Assembly: GCF_018402035.1 (NCBI RefSeq)
Contig: NZ_JAGYJN010000003.1
Location: 124,001-188,000, forward strand
Source of the DNA: Roseicyclus sp.
GTDB lineage: Bacteria; Pseudomonadota; Alphaproteobacteria; Rhodobacterales; Rhodobacteraceae
Direction of reading: 5' to 3'
Length of the DNA: 64,000 bases
Shown here: one piece after another, positions 35,187 through 44,186 of the stretch
How positions within the stretch are numbered: the first letter of the stretch is position 1
Layout of the letters: every line of letters begins with the position of its first letter
Translations under genes and position numbers: made by a program
The notes under the pieces: generated by a model
Databases searched by the model: none
Seen by the model: the letters and a program-made list of their open reading frames with translations, nothing else
Told to the model about the DNA's origin: nothing

Positions 35187-35248
35187 ATGGTGGGTTTCAC
35201 CCACCCTACGATTTCGCCCACCCGCGTAGGGTGGGTGCAACCCACCAT
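35187..35248. repeat. REP-like palindromic element between serC and serA
   Basis: Two 24-nt arms (35187-35210 and 35225-35248) are inverted copies matching at 23 of 24 positions, separated by a 14-nt spacer. Each arm is itself a small hairpin (GGTGGGT-TTC-ACCCACC) joined to CTACG. This nested architecture of two hairpins within one long palindrome is that of REP doublets (REPINs). I see no second copy in the window. It leaves serA with its own ribosome site (GGAG at 35265-35268). Confidence 0.75.
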
Positions 35249-35276
35249 TCATCCATCCATAAATGGAGTGCCCACC

Positions 35277-36872
35277 ATGGCCCCCAAAGTTCTCATTTCT
35301 GACAGCCTGTCGGATGCCGCCGTTCAGATTTTCAAAGATCGCGGGATCGATGTCACCTTTGACCCCTCGATCGGCAAAGACAAAGAAAAGCTGCTGGCCG
35401 TTATTGGTGAATATGACGGTCTGGCAATCCGTTCCGCCAGCAAGGTGACGGAAAAGATTATCGCCGCTGCCACCAACCTCAAGGTGATCGGGCGCGCCGG
35501 TATTGGTGTCGATAATGTCGACATCCCCGAAGCGTCGAAAAAGGGCATCATCGTGATGAATACGCCCTTTGGCAATTCGATCACGACCGCTGAACATGCC
35601 ATCGCGATGATGTTCGCGGTTGCCCGCCAAATCCCCGAGGCCAATGCCTCGACCCATGCGGGCAAGTGGGAAAAATCCCGCTTTATGGGTGTGGAGTTGA
35701 CCGGCAAGACGCTGGGCGTGATCGGTGCGGGCAATATCGGCGCGATTGTTTGTGCCCGCGCCTTGGGCCTCAAGATGAAGGTGGTGGCCTATGACCCCTT
35801 CCTCTCCGAGGAACGCGCGACCCAGATCGGCGTGACCAAGCTGGAACTCGACGAATTGCTTGCGCGCGCAGATTTCATCACGCTGCATGTGCCCTATACC
35901 GAGAAGACCGCCAATATCCTCTCGGCTGAGAACCTCGCCAAGACCAAGAAGGGCGTGCGCATCATCAACTGCGCGCGCGGCGGTCTGGTCGATGAGGCGG
36001 CCTTGGCCGCGCTGATCACATCGGGCCATGTCGCGGGCGCGGCCTTCGATGTTTTCGCCGAGGAACCGGCTACGGAGAACCCGCTGTTCAACCTGCCCAA
36101 TGTTGTCGTCACCCCGCATCTGGGTGCCGCCACCACCGAGGCGCAGGAAAACGTGGCCCTGCAAGTGGCCGAACAGATGGCCGATTACCTGCTGACGGGG
36201 GCTGTGACCAACGCGCTGAACATGCCATCGGTCACCGCCGAAGAGGCGCGGATCATGGGCCCATGGCTAAAACTGGCCGAGCATCTGGGTGCTTTCGCCG
36301 GTCAGCTGACCGAAGAGCCGATCCAGTCGATCGAGGTGGTCTATAACGGTATCTCTAAGGATATGAACCTCAAGGCGCTGAACTGCGCCGCGATTGCCGG
36401 CGTGATGAAGGCCACGAACCCCGATGTGAACATGGTTTCGGCCCCGATCATCGCCAAGGATCGCGGGATCGAAATCTCGACCACCACGCAAGACAAGACC
36501 GGCGTGTTCGACGGCTATATCCGGCTGGTCGTGGTGACCGATGAGCGGACGCGTTCGATCGCGGGCACGGTGTTTTCGGATGGCAAGCCGCGCTTTATCC
36601 AGATCAAGGGCATCAATATCGATGCCGAGATCGGGGCGCATATGCTGTACACCACCAACCGCGATGTGCCCGGCGTGATCGGCACCTTGGGCCGCACCTT
36701 GGGCGAGCATGGGGTGAATATCGCCAACTTCACCTTGGGCCGGTCGGGCCGTGATGGCGATGCTATCGCGCTGTTGTATCTGGACGAGGCACCCGATGGG
36801 GCGGCCTTGGCGGCGCTCCGCGCCACAGGTGTGTTCCAACAGGTGCGCCCCTTGGTATTCGACGCGGTCTAA
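35277..36872 (+). CDS. serA: D-3-phosphoglycerate dehydrogenase SerA
   Basis: A 531-residue long-form enzyme. It has a substrate-binding domain, an NAD-binding Rossmann segment (TLGVIGAGNIGAIVCARA near residues 145-162) and catalytic Arg, Glu and His motifs (NCARGGLVDEAAL, TPHLGAATTEA). An allosteric substrate-binding domain (about 315-450) and a C-terminal ACT domain follow. It oxidises 3-phosphoglycerate to start serine synthesis. The ATG at 35277 is chosen; in-frame codons upstream lie in the palindromic repeat and are not coding. Confidence 0.96.
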   Translation: MAPKVLISDSLSDAAVQIFKDRGIDVTFDPSIGKDKEKLLAVIGEYDGLAIRSASKVTEKIIAAATNLKVIGRAGIGVDNVDIPEASKKGIIVMNTPFGNSITTAEHAIAMMFAVARQIPEANASTHAGKWEKSRFMGVELTGKTLGVIGAGNIGAIVCARALGLKMKVVAYDPFLSEERATQIGVTKLELDELLARADFITLHVPYTEKTANILSAENLAKTKKGVRIINCARGGLVDEAALAALITSGHVAGAAFDVFAEEPATENPLFNLPNVVVTPHLGAATTEAQENVALQVAEQMADYLLTGAVTNALNMPSVTAEEARIMGPWLKLAEHLGAFAGQLTEEPIQSIEVVYNGISKDMNLKALNCAAIAGVMKATNPDVNMVSAPIIAKDRGIEISTTTQDKTGVFDGYIRLVVVTDERTRSIAGTVFSDGKPRFIQIKGINIDAEIGAHMLYTTNRDVPGVIGTLGRTLGEHGVNIANFTLGRSGRDGDAIALLYLDEAPDGAALAALRATGVFQQVRPLVFDAV

Positions 36873-36889
36873 GGCGCGCATTTGCATTT

Positions 36890-36917
36890 GGCCCGTCGCA
36901 TTGACTTGCGGCGGGCC
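36890..36917 (+). terminator. Hairpin downstream of serA
   Basis: GGCCCGTCGCA (36890-36900) and TGCGGCGGGCC (36907-36917) form an 11-bp stem with one G-T pair and a TTGACT loop, 17 nt after the serA stop. No T-run follows, so it is either a Rho-independent terminator of weak type or a processing/stability element before the thiolase gene. Confidence 0.4.
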
Positions 36918-36997
36918 GCCACTCTGCGCCACAAAAGGTGCAACAGGTTTTGCGGCGGCCGTTCCGCGCGCCGCCCAGCATCAGGGAGAAGTGGCAC

Positions 36998-38173
36998 ATG
37001 GACGAGATCGTCATCCTATCAGGCGCGCGCACCGCAATCGGCACCTTTGGCGGCAGTTTGGCCGCCGTGCCGCCCACAAAGCTGGGCGCGCTTGCGGCCC
37101 GCGCGGCGTTGGAGCGCGCAGGCGTTGCGGGTGCCCAGATCGGGCATGTGGTCTTTGGCCATGTGATCAACACCGAACCCCGCGACATGTATCTGTCGCG
37201 TATCGCGGCGATGGAAGCGGGCATTCCCGACACCACACCGGCGATGAATGTCAACCGTCTGTGCGGCTCGGGCGCGCAGGCGATTGTGTCGGTCATTCAA
37301 TCGCTGGCGATGGGTGACGCCGACTTCGGTTTAGCGGGTGGTGCGGAAAGCATGTCGAATGGGCCGCATATCCTGCAAGCGGCGCGGTTCGGGCAAAAGA
37401 TGGGCGATGTGCGCGCGCTTGATATGATGATCGGCGCGCTGCATTGCCCCTTTGGCACCGGGCATATGGGGGTGACGGCCGAGAATGTGGCGGCCGAGCA
37501 TGACATCAGCCGCGCAGCGCAAGATGCCTTTGCGCTTGAAAGCCAAGCCCGCGCCGCGCGCGCGATTGCCGAGGGGCGCTTTGCCGATCAGATCGTGCCG
37601 GTCGAGGTGATGGTGAAGCGCGAGATGGTCCCCTTTGCCACCGACGAACACCCCAAGGCCACCAGCCTTGACGCGCTGGCGGGGCTGAAGACCGTGTTCA
37701 AGAAAGACGGCAGCGTGACCGCGGGTAATGCCAGCGGCATCAATGACGGGGCGGCGGCCCTTGTTCTGGCGCGGGCCGATGCGGCGGCCAAGGCGGGGCT
37801 GAAACCCCGCGCGCGGATCTTGGGTTATGCCCATGCGGGTGTGCGCCCCGAGGTGATGGGCATCGGCCCGGTGCCTGCGGTGGAAAACCTGTTGGCGCGC
37901 ACGGGCCTGAAGATCACCGATTTCGATGTGATCGAATCGAACGAAGCCTTTGCTGCGCAAGCCTTGGCCGTGAACAAAGGGCTTGGCCTTGATCCCGCCC
38001 GTGTGAACCCCAACGGCGGGGCTATCGCGCTGGGCCATCCGGTGGGGGCGACAGGCGCGATCATCACGATCAAGGCGCTTTACGAGCTTGAGCGGACCCA
38101 AGGCCATCGCGCGCTGATCACCATGTGCATCGGCGGCGGTCAGGGCATCGCGCTGGCCATTGAGCGGGTCTAG
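36998..38173 (+). CDS. Acetyl-CoA C-acetyltransferase (thiolase II)
   Basis: A 391-residue thiolase. The acyl-accepting Cys89 is in VNRLCGSGAQA, the histidine in GGAIALGHPVGATGA, and the second cysteine in TMCIGGGQGIA. Enzymes of this type condense two acetyl-CoA for polyhydroxybutyrate or ketone-body metabolism (PhaA/AtoB) or run in reverse in degradation. No phaB or other pathway gene is adjacent, so I leave the symbol blank. ATG at 36998 with AGGGAG upstream is preferred over an earlier in-frame ATG at 36938. Confidence 0.9.
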   Translation: MDEIVILSGARTAIGTFGGSLAAVPPTKLGALAARAALERAGVAGAQIGHVVFGHVINTEPRDMYLSRIAAMEAGIPDTTPAMNVNRLCGSGAQAIVSVIQSLAMGDADFGLAGGAESMSNGPHILQAARFGQKMGDVRALDMMIGALHCPFGTGHMGVTAENVAAEHDISRAAQDAFALESQARAARAIAEGRFADQIVPVEVMVKREMVPFATDEHPKATSLDALAGLKTVFKKDGSVTAGNASGINDGAAALVLARADAAAKAGLKPRARILGYAHAGVRPEVMGIGPVPAVENLLARTGLKITDFDVIESNEAFAAQALAVNKGLGLDPARVNPNGGAIALGHPVGATGAIITIKALYELERTQGHRALITMCIGGGQGIALAIERV

Positions 38174-38257
38174 GCGCGCTTTGCATAGGCGGGGTTAACC
38201 GCTTCTTCAGCATGCACTGCCACAACAGGCCCATTGGTTTCGGGGCGTGTCAGCGGC

Positions 38258-40075
38258 ATGGGCATCAGTGGGTTTGACGAACGTTTCGCGCGCGAACGCC
38301 GCGCCCGGCTACAGGCCGAGCGCTTGCTCGCCCAACGCTCGGAGGAGTTGTATTCCGCCAATAAAAAGCTGGCCGAACATGCCCATGCGCTGTCGCATAC
38401 CGTCATTGCCCAGCGTGAAGAAAACGCCGCGCTGATCGGGCGCTCGACACGCACGCAAGCCGCGCTTGAGGTGGCGACCGAAAAGGCCGTGATCGCTGAG
38501 CGCCGTTTGTGGGATGCGCTGAGCGCGGTTGAGGATGGTTTTGCCATCTTCGACCGTGACTGGCGTTTGGCGGTGGCCAATCCGGCATGGCTTGGGGCGT
38601 TTGACGGTGTTGCCGATGTTGCCCCCGGTGCCAGCTATGAGGCGATCTTGCGCATCGCGGTCGATGAGGGGCTGATCGATCTGCAAGGCGAAGATGCCGA
38701 TGATTGGGTTGATCGCATGATCGCCCGCTGGGAGGGGGCAAGCATCACCCAGACCGATATTCGGCTATTCAACGGCGTCTATGTGCGGCTGATCGACAAG
38801 CGCACACCGCAAGGTGACATGGTCAGCTTGGCTGTCGATATCACCGACACGATCCGCCGCGCGCGCGCGCTTGAACATGCCCGCGACCGGGCCGAGGCCG
38901 CGACACGGGCAAAATCCACCTTCCTTGCCAATATGAGCCATGAGATTCGCACGCCGATGAACGGCGTCGTCGCCATGGCCGGCTTGTTGCGCGATACCGC
39001 CCTCAGCGATGAACAGCGCCTTTATGCCGAGACGATCCAGAACTCGGGCACGGCGCTGTTGACGATCATCAACGACATTCTCGACTACTCCAAGATCGAT
39101 GCGGGCAAGATGCTTTTGCATCTCGAAAGCTTTGATCTGCGCCATCTGATCGATGAGATCTTTCGCCTGATGCGCCCCGGGCTAGAGGGGAAGGATCTGC
39201 GCTTGGTCCTTGATTACGACATGTTCTTGCCCGCGCGGATGGTCGGTGATCCGGGGCGGGTGCGGCAGATCCTGACCAACCTCATCGGCAATGCGGTGAA
39301 ATTCACCGAAGCCGGTCATGTCACGGTGCGCGTGATCGGTGTGCCGGATGCCGCGCAGCCCGAGACCTTGCCCGTCAGGATCGTGGTCGAGGATACGGGC
39401 ATTGGTATCGCCCCCGAGATGCAGGCCCATATTTTTGGCGAATTCAATCAGGTCGAGGCGCAGGCGACGCGCCGCTTTGACGGCACGGGGTTGGGTCTGG
39501 CCATCACGCGGCAGCTTGTGGCCTTGATGGGGGGTGAGATCTGGCTGACGTCGGCGCTGGGTCAGGGGTCATCCTTTGGCCTATCGCTGCCCTTTGGGCG
39601 CGATCCGGCGGTAGCAGCCGACCCTGCGCCGCCCGAGGAACCACCCATTGCCGCCAAGCGTGGCCTGCATGTTCTGGCGGCTGAGGATAACAAGACCAAT
39701 CAGCTTGTCTTTCGCGCCATGCTCAAGGGTGTGGATCTGTCACTCGATCTGGTCGAGAACGGCGCGCTTGCGCTTGCGCGCTATCATGAAGGGCGGCCTG
39801 ACCTGATCTTGACCGATATCTCGATGCCGGAGATGGATGGGATGGCGCTGGCGCGTGCCATTCGTGCGCATGAGGTGCAAATGGGCTTGCCGCCTGTGCC
39901 GATCATCGCAATGACCGCCCATGCGATGGAGAGTGACCGCGACCGTATTCTGGCCGCGGGGATTGACGCATGCCTGACCAAACCGCTCGACAAGACGCTG
40001 TTGCATGACATGATCCGCCGCTATGCACCGCCCGATTGCGGTGTGATTGCGGGGCTCAAGGCCGCCAACGCGTAA
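38258..40075 (+). CDS. Soluble hybrid sensor histidine kinase with receiver domain
   Basis: About 605 residues with no membrane helix. An N-terminal coiled coil (about 1-80, Arg/Glu/Ala-rich) precedes a PAS-like domain (about 80-200, opening SAVEDGFAIFDRDWRL). Then come HisKA with the phospho-accepting His228 (NMSHEIRTPMNG), HATPase_c with N-box NLIGNAVKFTE and GTGLGLAI, and a C-terminal receiver with phosphorylatable Asp520 (LILTDISMPEMDG). No separate response regulator or Hpt gene is near, so it is an orphan. The last 20 nt overlap the asparaginase gene convergently. Confidence 0.88.
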   Translation: MGISGFDERFARERRARLQAERLLAQRSEELYSANKKLAEHAHALSHTVIAQREENAALIGRSTRTQAALEVATEKAVIAERRLWDALSAVEDGFAIFDRDWRLAVANPAWLGAFDGVADVAPGASYEAILRIAVDEGLIDLQGEDADDWVDRMIARWEGASITQTDIRLFNGVYVRLIDKRTPQGDMVSLAVDITDTIRRARALEHARDRAEAATRAKSTFLANMSHEIRTPMNGVVAMAGLLRDTALSDEQRLYAETIQNSGTALLTIINDILDYSKIDAGKMLLHLESFDLRHLIDEIFRLMRPGLEGKDLRLVLDYDMFLPARMVGDPGRVRQILTNLIGNAVKFTEAGHVTVRVIGVPDAAQPETLPVRIVVEDTGIGIAPEMQAHIFGEFNQVEAQATRRFDGTGLGLAITRQLVALMGGEIWLTSALGQGSSFGLSLPFGRDPAVAADPAPPEEPPIAAKRGLHVLAAEDNKTNQLVFRAMLKGVDLSLDLVENGALALARYHEGRPDLILTDISMPEMDGMALARAIRAHEVQMGLPPVPIIAMTAHAMESDRDRILAAGIDACLTKPLDKTLLHDMIRRYAPPDCGVIAGLKAANA

Positions 40076-41066
40076 GTGCCTCGGTCAGGCGGTAATGGCC
40101 TGTCTCGACCGCGCGCCAATTTTGGATTGGCCCATGGGTATAGGACCGCGCGACCGGGTCGGCGGGGTCGATCACGCCCAGCGCGCCAAGGATCTGGGTA
40201 ATCACCGCCTCGGAGGCGCGGGTGCTGCCATCGGCGATCTTGAGGGCCACGCCGATGCGATGTTCGGGGATGATCGCGGCAAAGACCGCCTCGGCCCCGG
40301 TTTTGATCGCGGCACGGTTGCCCATCACGCGCATCAGCTTGGTGCAGGCGCGCCCCTCGCCCGCCACAAGATGCGGATGGGCCATCATCGCGTTGCGCAG
40401 GCGCACCATCGCCGATTGGCGCGCATCAACACCGTCTTGGGCGGCGGCGAACATCGCCAATGCGCGGGCAAAACCCGATAGGCTTGAGGCGAAATTGGGG
40501 GCCGAGCAGCCATCGATGCCATAGCCCGGTGTTGCCGCGTCGGTCACATCCTCCCATGCCGATTTGATCATGCGCTGGATCGGGTGGTCAGGGTCGATAT
40601 ATTCCGGCCCAGCCTTGAGGTGTTTGGTCAGCGTCAAAAAGCCTGAATGTTTGCCGGAACAGTTGTTGTGGCGCTGATCGGGGCCGCAATGGGTACAGAT
40701 GAGGTCATCGCGGGCGGGCGTGTCATTTGGCCATTGCACACCGCAGCGCAGATCGGCCTCGGACAGGTCCAGATCGGCCAGCCAGCGCGTGACCATCTCG
40801 GTGTGGACAGCCGCCCCCTGATGCGAGGCGCAGGCCAGCGCCAGATGCGCATCACGCAAGCTATAGGCATCGGCCGCGCCGCTTTCGATCAGCGGCAAAG
40901 CCTGCACCATCTTCGACGATGAACGCGGCAAAATCGTGCCCGCGACATCGCCCAAACCCCAGATCAGCCCTGCATCGGCATGCCAGACCGCGACATGGCC
41001 GTTGTGAACGCTTTCGCAAAAATCGCCCCGCCAGACCTCGACCAACCGCTCTGCGTTCATCTTCAT
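40056..41066 (-). CDS. Asparaginase of the Asparaginase_II (thermolabile) family
   Basis: A 336-residue protein of the Asparaginase_II family, unrelated to the E. coli AnsA/AnsB fold. Motifs include SSSKMVQALPLIESGAAD, NNCSGKHSGFL and GYGIDGCSAPNF. The conserved Ser-Ser-x-Lys, Lys and Cys positions expected of the rhizobial-type enzyme family are visible in these segments. It hydrolyses L-asparagine to aspartate and ammonia. Start could be Met1 or Met3. Divergent from the IalB-like gene; convergent overlap with the kinase gene. Confidence 0.85.
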   Translation of the reverse strand: MKMNAERLVEVWRGDFCESVHNGHVAVWHADAGLIWGLGDVAGTILPRSSSKMVQALPLIESGAADAYSLRDAHLALACASHQGAAVHTEMVTRWLADLDLSEADLRCGVQWPNDTPARDDLICTHCGPDQRHNNCSGKHSGFLTLTKHLKAGPEYIDPDHPIQRMIKSAWEDVTDAATPGYGIDGCSAPNFASSLSGFARALAMFAAAQDGVDARQSAMVRLRNAMMAHPHLVAGEGRACTKLMRVMGNRAAIKTGAEAVFAAIIPEHRIGVALKIADGSTRASEAVITQILGALGVIDPADPVARSYTHGPIQNWRAVETGHYRLTEALTRWRP

Positions 41067-41228
41067 CTCTCTCTTTGCTTCACGACCCGGCGATTTTCCG
41101 CTACCGGGGCTTTTTCTGCGGCGCAGTTTCCTTTAGGTTCATGCACGATAAGGTTGGCCGCCCCTCGATTACGTGAACCAAAAAGCGGGCGCAGACCAGA
41201 GGCAGATGGGGCGGAGGCTCTGAAACAT

Positions 41229-41759
41229 ATGAAACACTGGCTTGTCGGTATTTTGGCGGGGGCGGTTCTGGCGATTGCGGCTGGCCCCTCTGTGGCGCAA
41301 GAAACATCTACAAATCGCGTCGGGGCGCAGACGGATTGGTCCGTTTTCGTCGAAGATGATCCAACCCAATGTTGGGTGGTGTCGATGCCGCGCGAAACGG
41401 TCAATACCCGCGACGGGCGCGTGGTGTCGGTTAATCGCGGCGAAATCCTGATGTTCGTCAGTTTTTGGCCCGGCCAAGATCGGCTTGGTGAGGTCTCGTT
41501 CACCGGCGGCTACCCATTTGCCGATGGCTCGACCGTGACGATGAAAATTGGCGATGCCAGCTTTGAACTGTTCACCGATGCTGAAATGGCATGGGCCGCC
41601 TCGCCGCAGGATGATCAGCGGATCATCACCGCGATGAAGCGTGGGTCGGATGCGGTTTTGACCGCGCGCTCAAGCCGGGGCACCCAGACGCAAGACACAT
41701 TCTCGCTGTTGGGCTTTACCGCCGCGGTCGAGGATGCCGAGACGCGCTGTTCGGGCTAA
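41229..41759 (+). CDS. Invasion-associated locus B (IalB) family exported protein
   Basis: A 176-residue protein with a signal peptide (MKHWLVGILAGAVLAIAAGP, cleavage after SVAQ). A single beta-rich domain of the IalB family follows, opening with TDWSVFVEDDPTQCWVVS, with Cys residues at the start and end of the domain that may pair. Despite the name, the family is widespread in non-pathogenic alphaproteobacteria and its function is unknown; it probably acts in the periplasm. The ATG at 41229 begins the signal peptide and is preferred over a longer frame. Confidence 0.8.
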   Translation: MKHWLVGILAGAVLAIAAGPSVAQETSTNRVGAQTDWSVFVEDDPTQCWVVSMPRETVNTRDGRVVSVNRGEILMFVSFWPGQDRLGEVSFTGGYPFADGSTVTMKIGDASFELFTDAEMAWAASPQDDQRIITAMKRGSDAVLTARSSRGTQTQDTFSLLGFTAAVEDAETRCSG

Positions 41760-41848
41760 ACCCGGCGCAGCGTTTCGCATGATTGCAAACCCCTTTGCAG
41801 GGGCGGGCAATGCCTGTATTTGGCGCGGGTCCACAAAGGAATACGCCC

Positions 41849-43033
41849 ATGTCCGCCTCTGCGCCTATCACGCAGGATGTTTTGACCATTCCGCGCAAGC
41901 TGCCCGAAGGGCCGGTTAACCTGATCGGGTTGACGCGCGATGGGATGCGCGCGGCGTTGATCGCGGCGGGAACCCCTGAGAAACAAGCCAAGATGCGGGT
42001 CACCCAGATCTGGCAATGGCTTTATATCTGGGGTGCGCGTGATTTCGACGTCATGACCAATCTGGCCAAGGGCTATCGCGCCGAACTGGCCCAGCATTTC
42101 GTGATCGACATCCCCGAGGTTGTGCGCCGCGATATCTCGGCCGATGGGACGCGGAAATATCTGGTGCGGATCGCGGGCGGCCATGAGGTCGAGGTCGTCT
42201 ATATCCCCGAGGTGGATCGCGGCACGCTGTGCATTTCCAGCCAAGTGGGTTGCACGCTGACCTGTTCGTTCTGCCATACCGGCACACAAAAACTGGTGCG
42301 TAACCTGACCGCGGGCGAGATTATCGGTCAGGTCATGATGGCGCGCGATGATCTTGGCGAATGGCCCGAACCCGGCGAAGGCATGGGCGAGCGGCCAAGG
42401 CTGATCTCGAACATCGTGCTGATGGGCATGGGTGAACCGCTCTATAATTTCGACAATGTGCGCGATGCGATGAAGATCGCCATGGATGGCGAGGGCATCG
42501 CGCTGAGCCGTCGGCGGATCACGCTGTCGACCTCGGGTGTGGTGCCCGAGATCGCGCGCACCGCCGATGAGATCGGTTGCATGCTGGCCATTAGCTTTCA
42601 CGCCACCACCGATGCGGTGCGCGACAAGCTTGTGCCGATCAACAAACGCTGGAACATCGCGGAATTGCTCGATGCGCTGCGCGCCTATCCCAAGGCCAGC
42701 AATTCCGAGCGAATCACCTTTGAGTACGTGATGCTCAAGGATGTGAACGATAGCGACGAGGATGCGCGGCGTCTGGTCAAGCTGATCGCGGGTATCCCCG
42801 CCAAGATCAACCTGATCCCCTTTAACGAATGGCCCGGCGCGCCCTATCAACGCTCGGATTGGGAGCGGATCGAACGATTCGCCGATATCGTCTATAAGGC
42901 GGGCTATGCCAGCCCCATTCGCACCCCGCGCGGCGAGGATATCATGGCCGCCTGTGGCCAGCTGAAATCAGCGACCGAGCGCGCACGCAAATCGCGCGCC
43001 GAGATCGCGGCCGAGGCTGGATTAGATAGCTAA
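41849..43033 (+). CDS. rlmN: 23S rRNA (adenine2503-C2)/tRNA methyltransferase RlmN
   Basis: A 394-residue radical SAM enzyme. The 4Fe-4S cysteines Cys135, Cys139 and Cys142 lie in [12 protein letters not shown], and the C-terminal methyl-carrying cysteine is near 369 (IMAACGQL). It methylates C2 of A2503 in 23S rRNA and A37 of some tRNAs, with effects on translational fidelity. Start is the ATG at 41849 behind AAAGGA (41835-41840). A bidirectional hairpin follows the stop. Confidence 0.96.
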   Translation: MSASAPITQDVLTIPRKLPEGPVNLIGLTRDGMRAALIAAGTPEKQAKMRVTQIWQWLYIWGARDFDVMTNLAKGYRAELAQHFVIDIPEVVRRDISADGTRKYLVRIAGGHEVEVVYIPEVDRGTLCISSQVGCTLTCSFCHTGTQKLVRNLTAGEIIGQVMMARDDLGEWPEPGEGMGERPRLISNIVLMGMGEPLYNFDNVRDAMKIAMDGEGIALSRRRITLSTSGVVPEIARTADEIGCMLAISFHATTDAVRDKLVPINKRWNIAELLDALRAYPKASNSERITFEYVMLKDVNDSDEDARRLVKLIAGIPAKINLIPFNEWPGAPYQRSDWERIERFADIVYKAGYASPIRTPRGEDIMAACGQLKSATERARKSRAEIAAEAGLDS

Positions 43034-43042
43034 AACGAAAAA

Positions 43043-43064
43043 GGCGGCCCGAAACCGGACCGCC
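43043..43064. terminator. Bidirectional terminator between rlmN and a small-protein gene
   Basis: GGCGG-C-CCG (43043-43051) pairs with CGG-A-CCGCC (43056-43064) around AAAC, with one mismatch. On the minus strand it is followed by CTTTTTCGTTTT, a good U-tract for the 61-residue gene. On the plus strand CCCTTTCC follows. It lies 9 nt after the rlmN stop and 27 nt after the small gene. Confidence 0.75.
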
Positions 43065-43091
43065 CTTTCCTAACTGTCGATGGCAATCGAA

Positions 43092-43277
43092 TCAGTCGTT
43101 CGCAGCAACGGCTGCGGCGATCAAGATAAGCGCCAGAAGCGGAACCAAGATGCCGCCGGCCGAAGAAGATGTATCTTCTGCGATGACGACGGGTGCGACT
43201 GCCGAGCCAGCAACGCCGCCCGCGATAGCGCCAGTGGCAACGATCGAAAGAGCAGCAGCGAGAGCGAGTTTCTTCAT
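43092..43277 (-). CDS. Small exported protein of 61 residues, function unknown
   Basis: The protein starts MKKLALAAALSIVATGAIAG, a clear signal peptide. A short SSSAGG segment, a hydrophobic stretch (ILVPLLALILIAAAVAA) and the terminus ND follow. A near-perfect ribosome site, TTGGAGGATACA, precedes the ATG at 43277, and a terminator follows, so it looks like a well-expressed single gene. A possible promoter is TTGCAT (43377-43382) with TATACA (43353-43358), 18 bp apart. From memory, Rhodobacterales carry similar peptides, some misnamed ferrochelatase in databases; nothing here supports that enzyme. Confidence 0.75.
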   Translation of the reverse strand: MKKLALAAALSIVATGAIAGGVAGSAVAPVVIAEDTSSSAGGILVPLLALILIAAAVAAND

Positions 43278-43424
43278 TGTATCCTCCAAGATACGCTCCA
43301 TTTTACGCGACATGCGCAAGGTCGGAGCACCTAAGACTGTACCTCGTGCGATTGTATAAGCCGCAACCACATCGCAATGCAATGCGCCCGCAATCGCACG
43401 TGCCATAGGATTGACGCGGTGTCG

Positions 43425-44021
43425 TCAAATTAGCAACACCTGCGTGCCGATCCGGGTGAGTGTGTAGAGCTCGGCGATGTGGTGATTGTAGAGGCCCACA
43501 CAGCCATTGGAGGATCGTCGCCCGATCTTTCGCGTGTCATGGGTGCCGTGGATGCGGTAATATTGCCAACTTAAGTGTAGCGCATGGGTTCCAAGCGGGT
43601 TGTCGGGGCCCGGCGGCACGAACTCCGGCCACTCTGGGTTGCGCGCGCGCATGGCGGGGGTCGGGCTCCACGAGGGGCCATCAACTTTTCGTGTAATCTC
43701 GGTTCGGCCACGGCGTGTCAGATCTTCGCTCATCGGAACAGAGGTTGGGTAAAGCCGATAGATGCTGCGATCCGCGCTCCAGAAATGCAGCGCGCGCGAG
43801 GTCAGATCGACCAAGATCGCGCCATTTTGTGTGTCGGTGAAATAGGGCCGCCAATCGAGCGCCCGAAAGCTTGAAATATTGCGCGGCGTACCCTGTGCGA
43901 TAGGTGTTTCAAACTCAGTCGAGCCCGGTGTTGCCTGCGCCAAAGCGGGGCTGGCGATGAGGCTGACCACGCCGCCCAAAACAGCGCGGCGGCCCATGGC
44001 GCGCGGGTGAAAATTGCTCAT
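43425..44021 (-). CDS. L,D-transpeptidase (YkuD domain), exported
   Basis: A 198-residue protein with a Tat-like N-terminus (MGRRAVLGGVVSLIASPALA, twin Arg) and a YkuD domain. The catalytic His158 lies in YRIHGTHD and Cys174 in GRRSSNGCVGLYN, matching the HG(x)nSxGC pattern. Such enzymes make 3-3 peptidoglycan cross-links or attach lipoproteins to the wall. It belongs to a larger Rhodobacterales group with this SSNGCVGLYN site. A CAP-domain lipoprotein and a second L,D-transpeptidase follow within about 1.3 kb. Confidence 0.87.
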   Translation of the reverse strand: MSNFHPRAMGRRAVLGGVVSLIASPALAQATPGSTEFETPIAQGTPRNISSFRALDWRPYFTDTQNGAILVDLTSRALHFWSADRSIYRLYPTSVPMSEDLTRRGRTEITRKVDGPSWSPTPAMRARNPEWPEFVPPGPDNPLGTHALHLSWQYYRIHGTHDTRKIGRRSSNGCVGLYNHHIAELYTLTRIGTQVLLI

Positions 44022-44186
44022 TTCTGCCTCATGTCGATTGGGCCCATACGGCCTCTTGCGCGAAAGATAACACGATTGCGCAAAATATGATGCAGTGTTG
44101 CGTCGATTTGGCGAGGCATGTGGTTCTTGCGCAGCAATGCGCGGGGTGCGGCGAATTTAAACGGATTAACAACAATTTCTCGATAA

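Noticed and set aside
43092-43277. Naming the 61-residue peptide ferrochelatase
   Set aside because: The sequence is a signal peptide plus a hydrophobic tail with no HemH motif; the true hemH is at the right end of the window.
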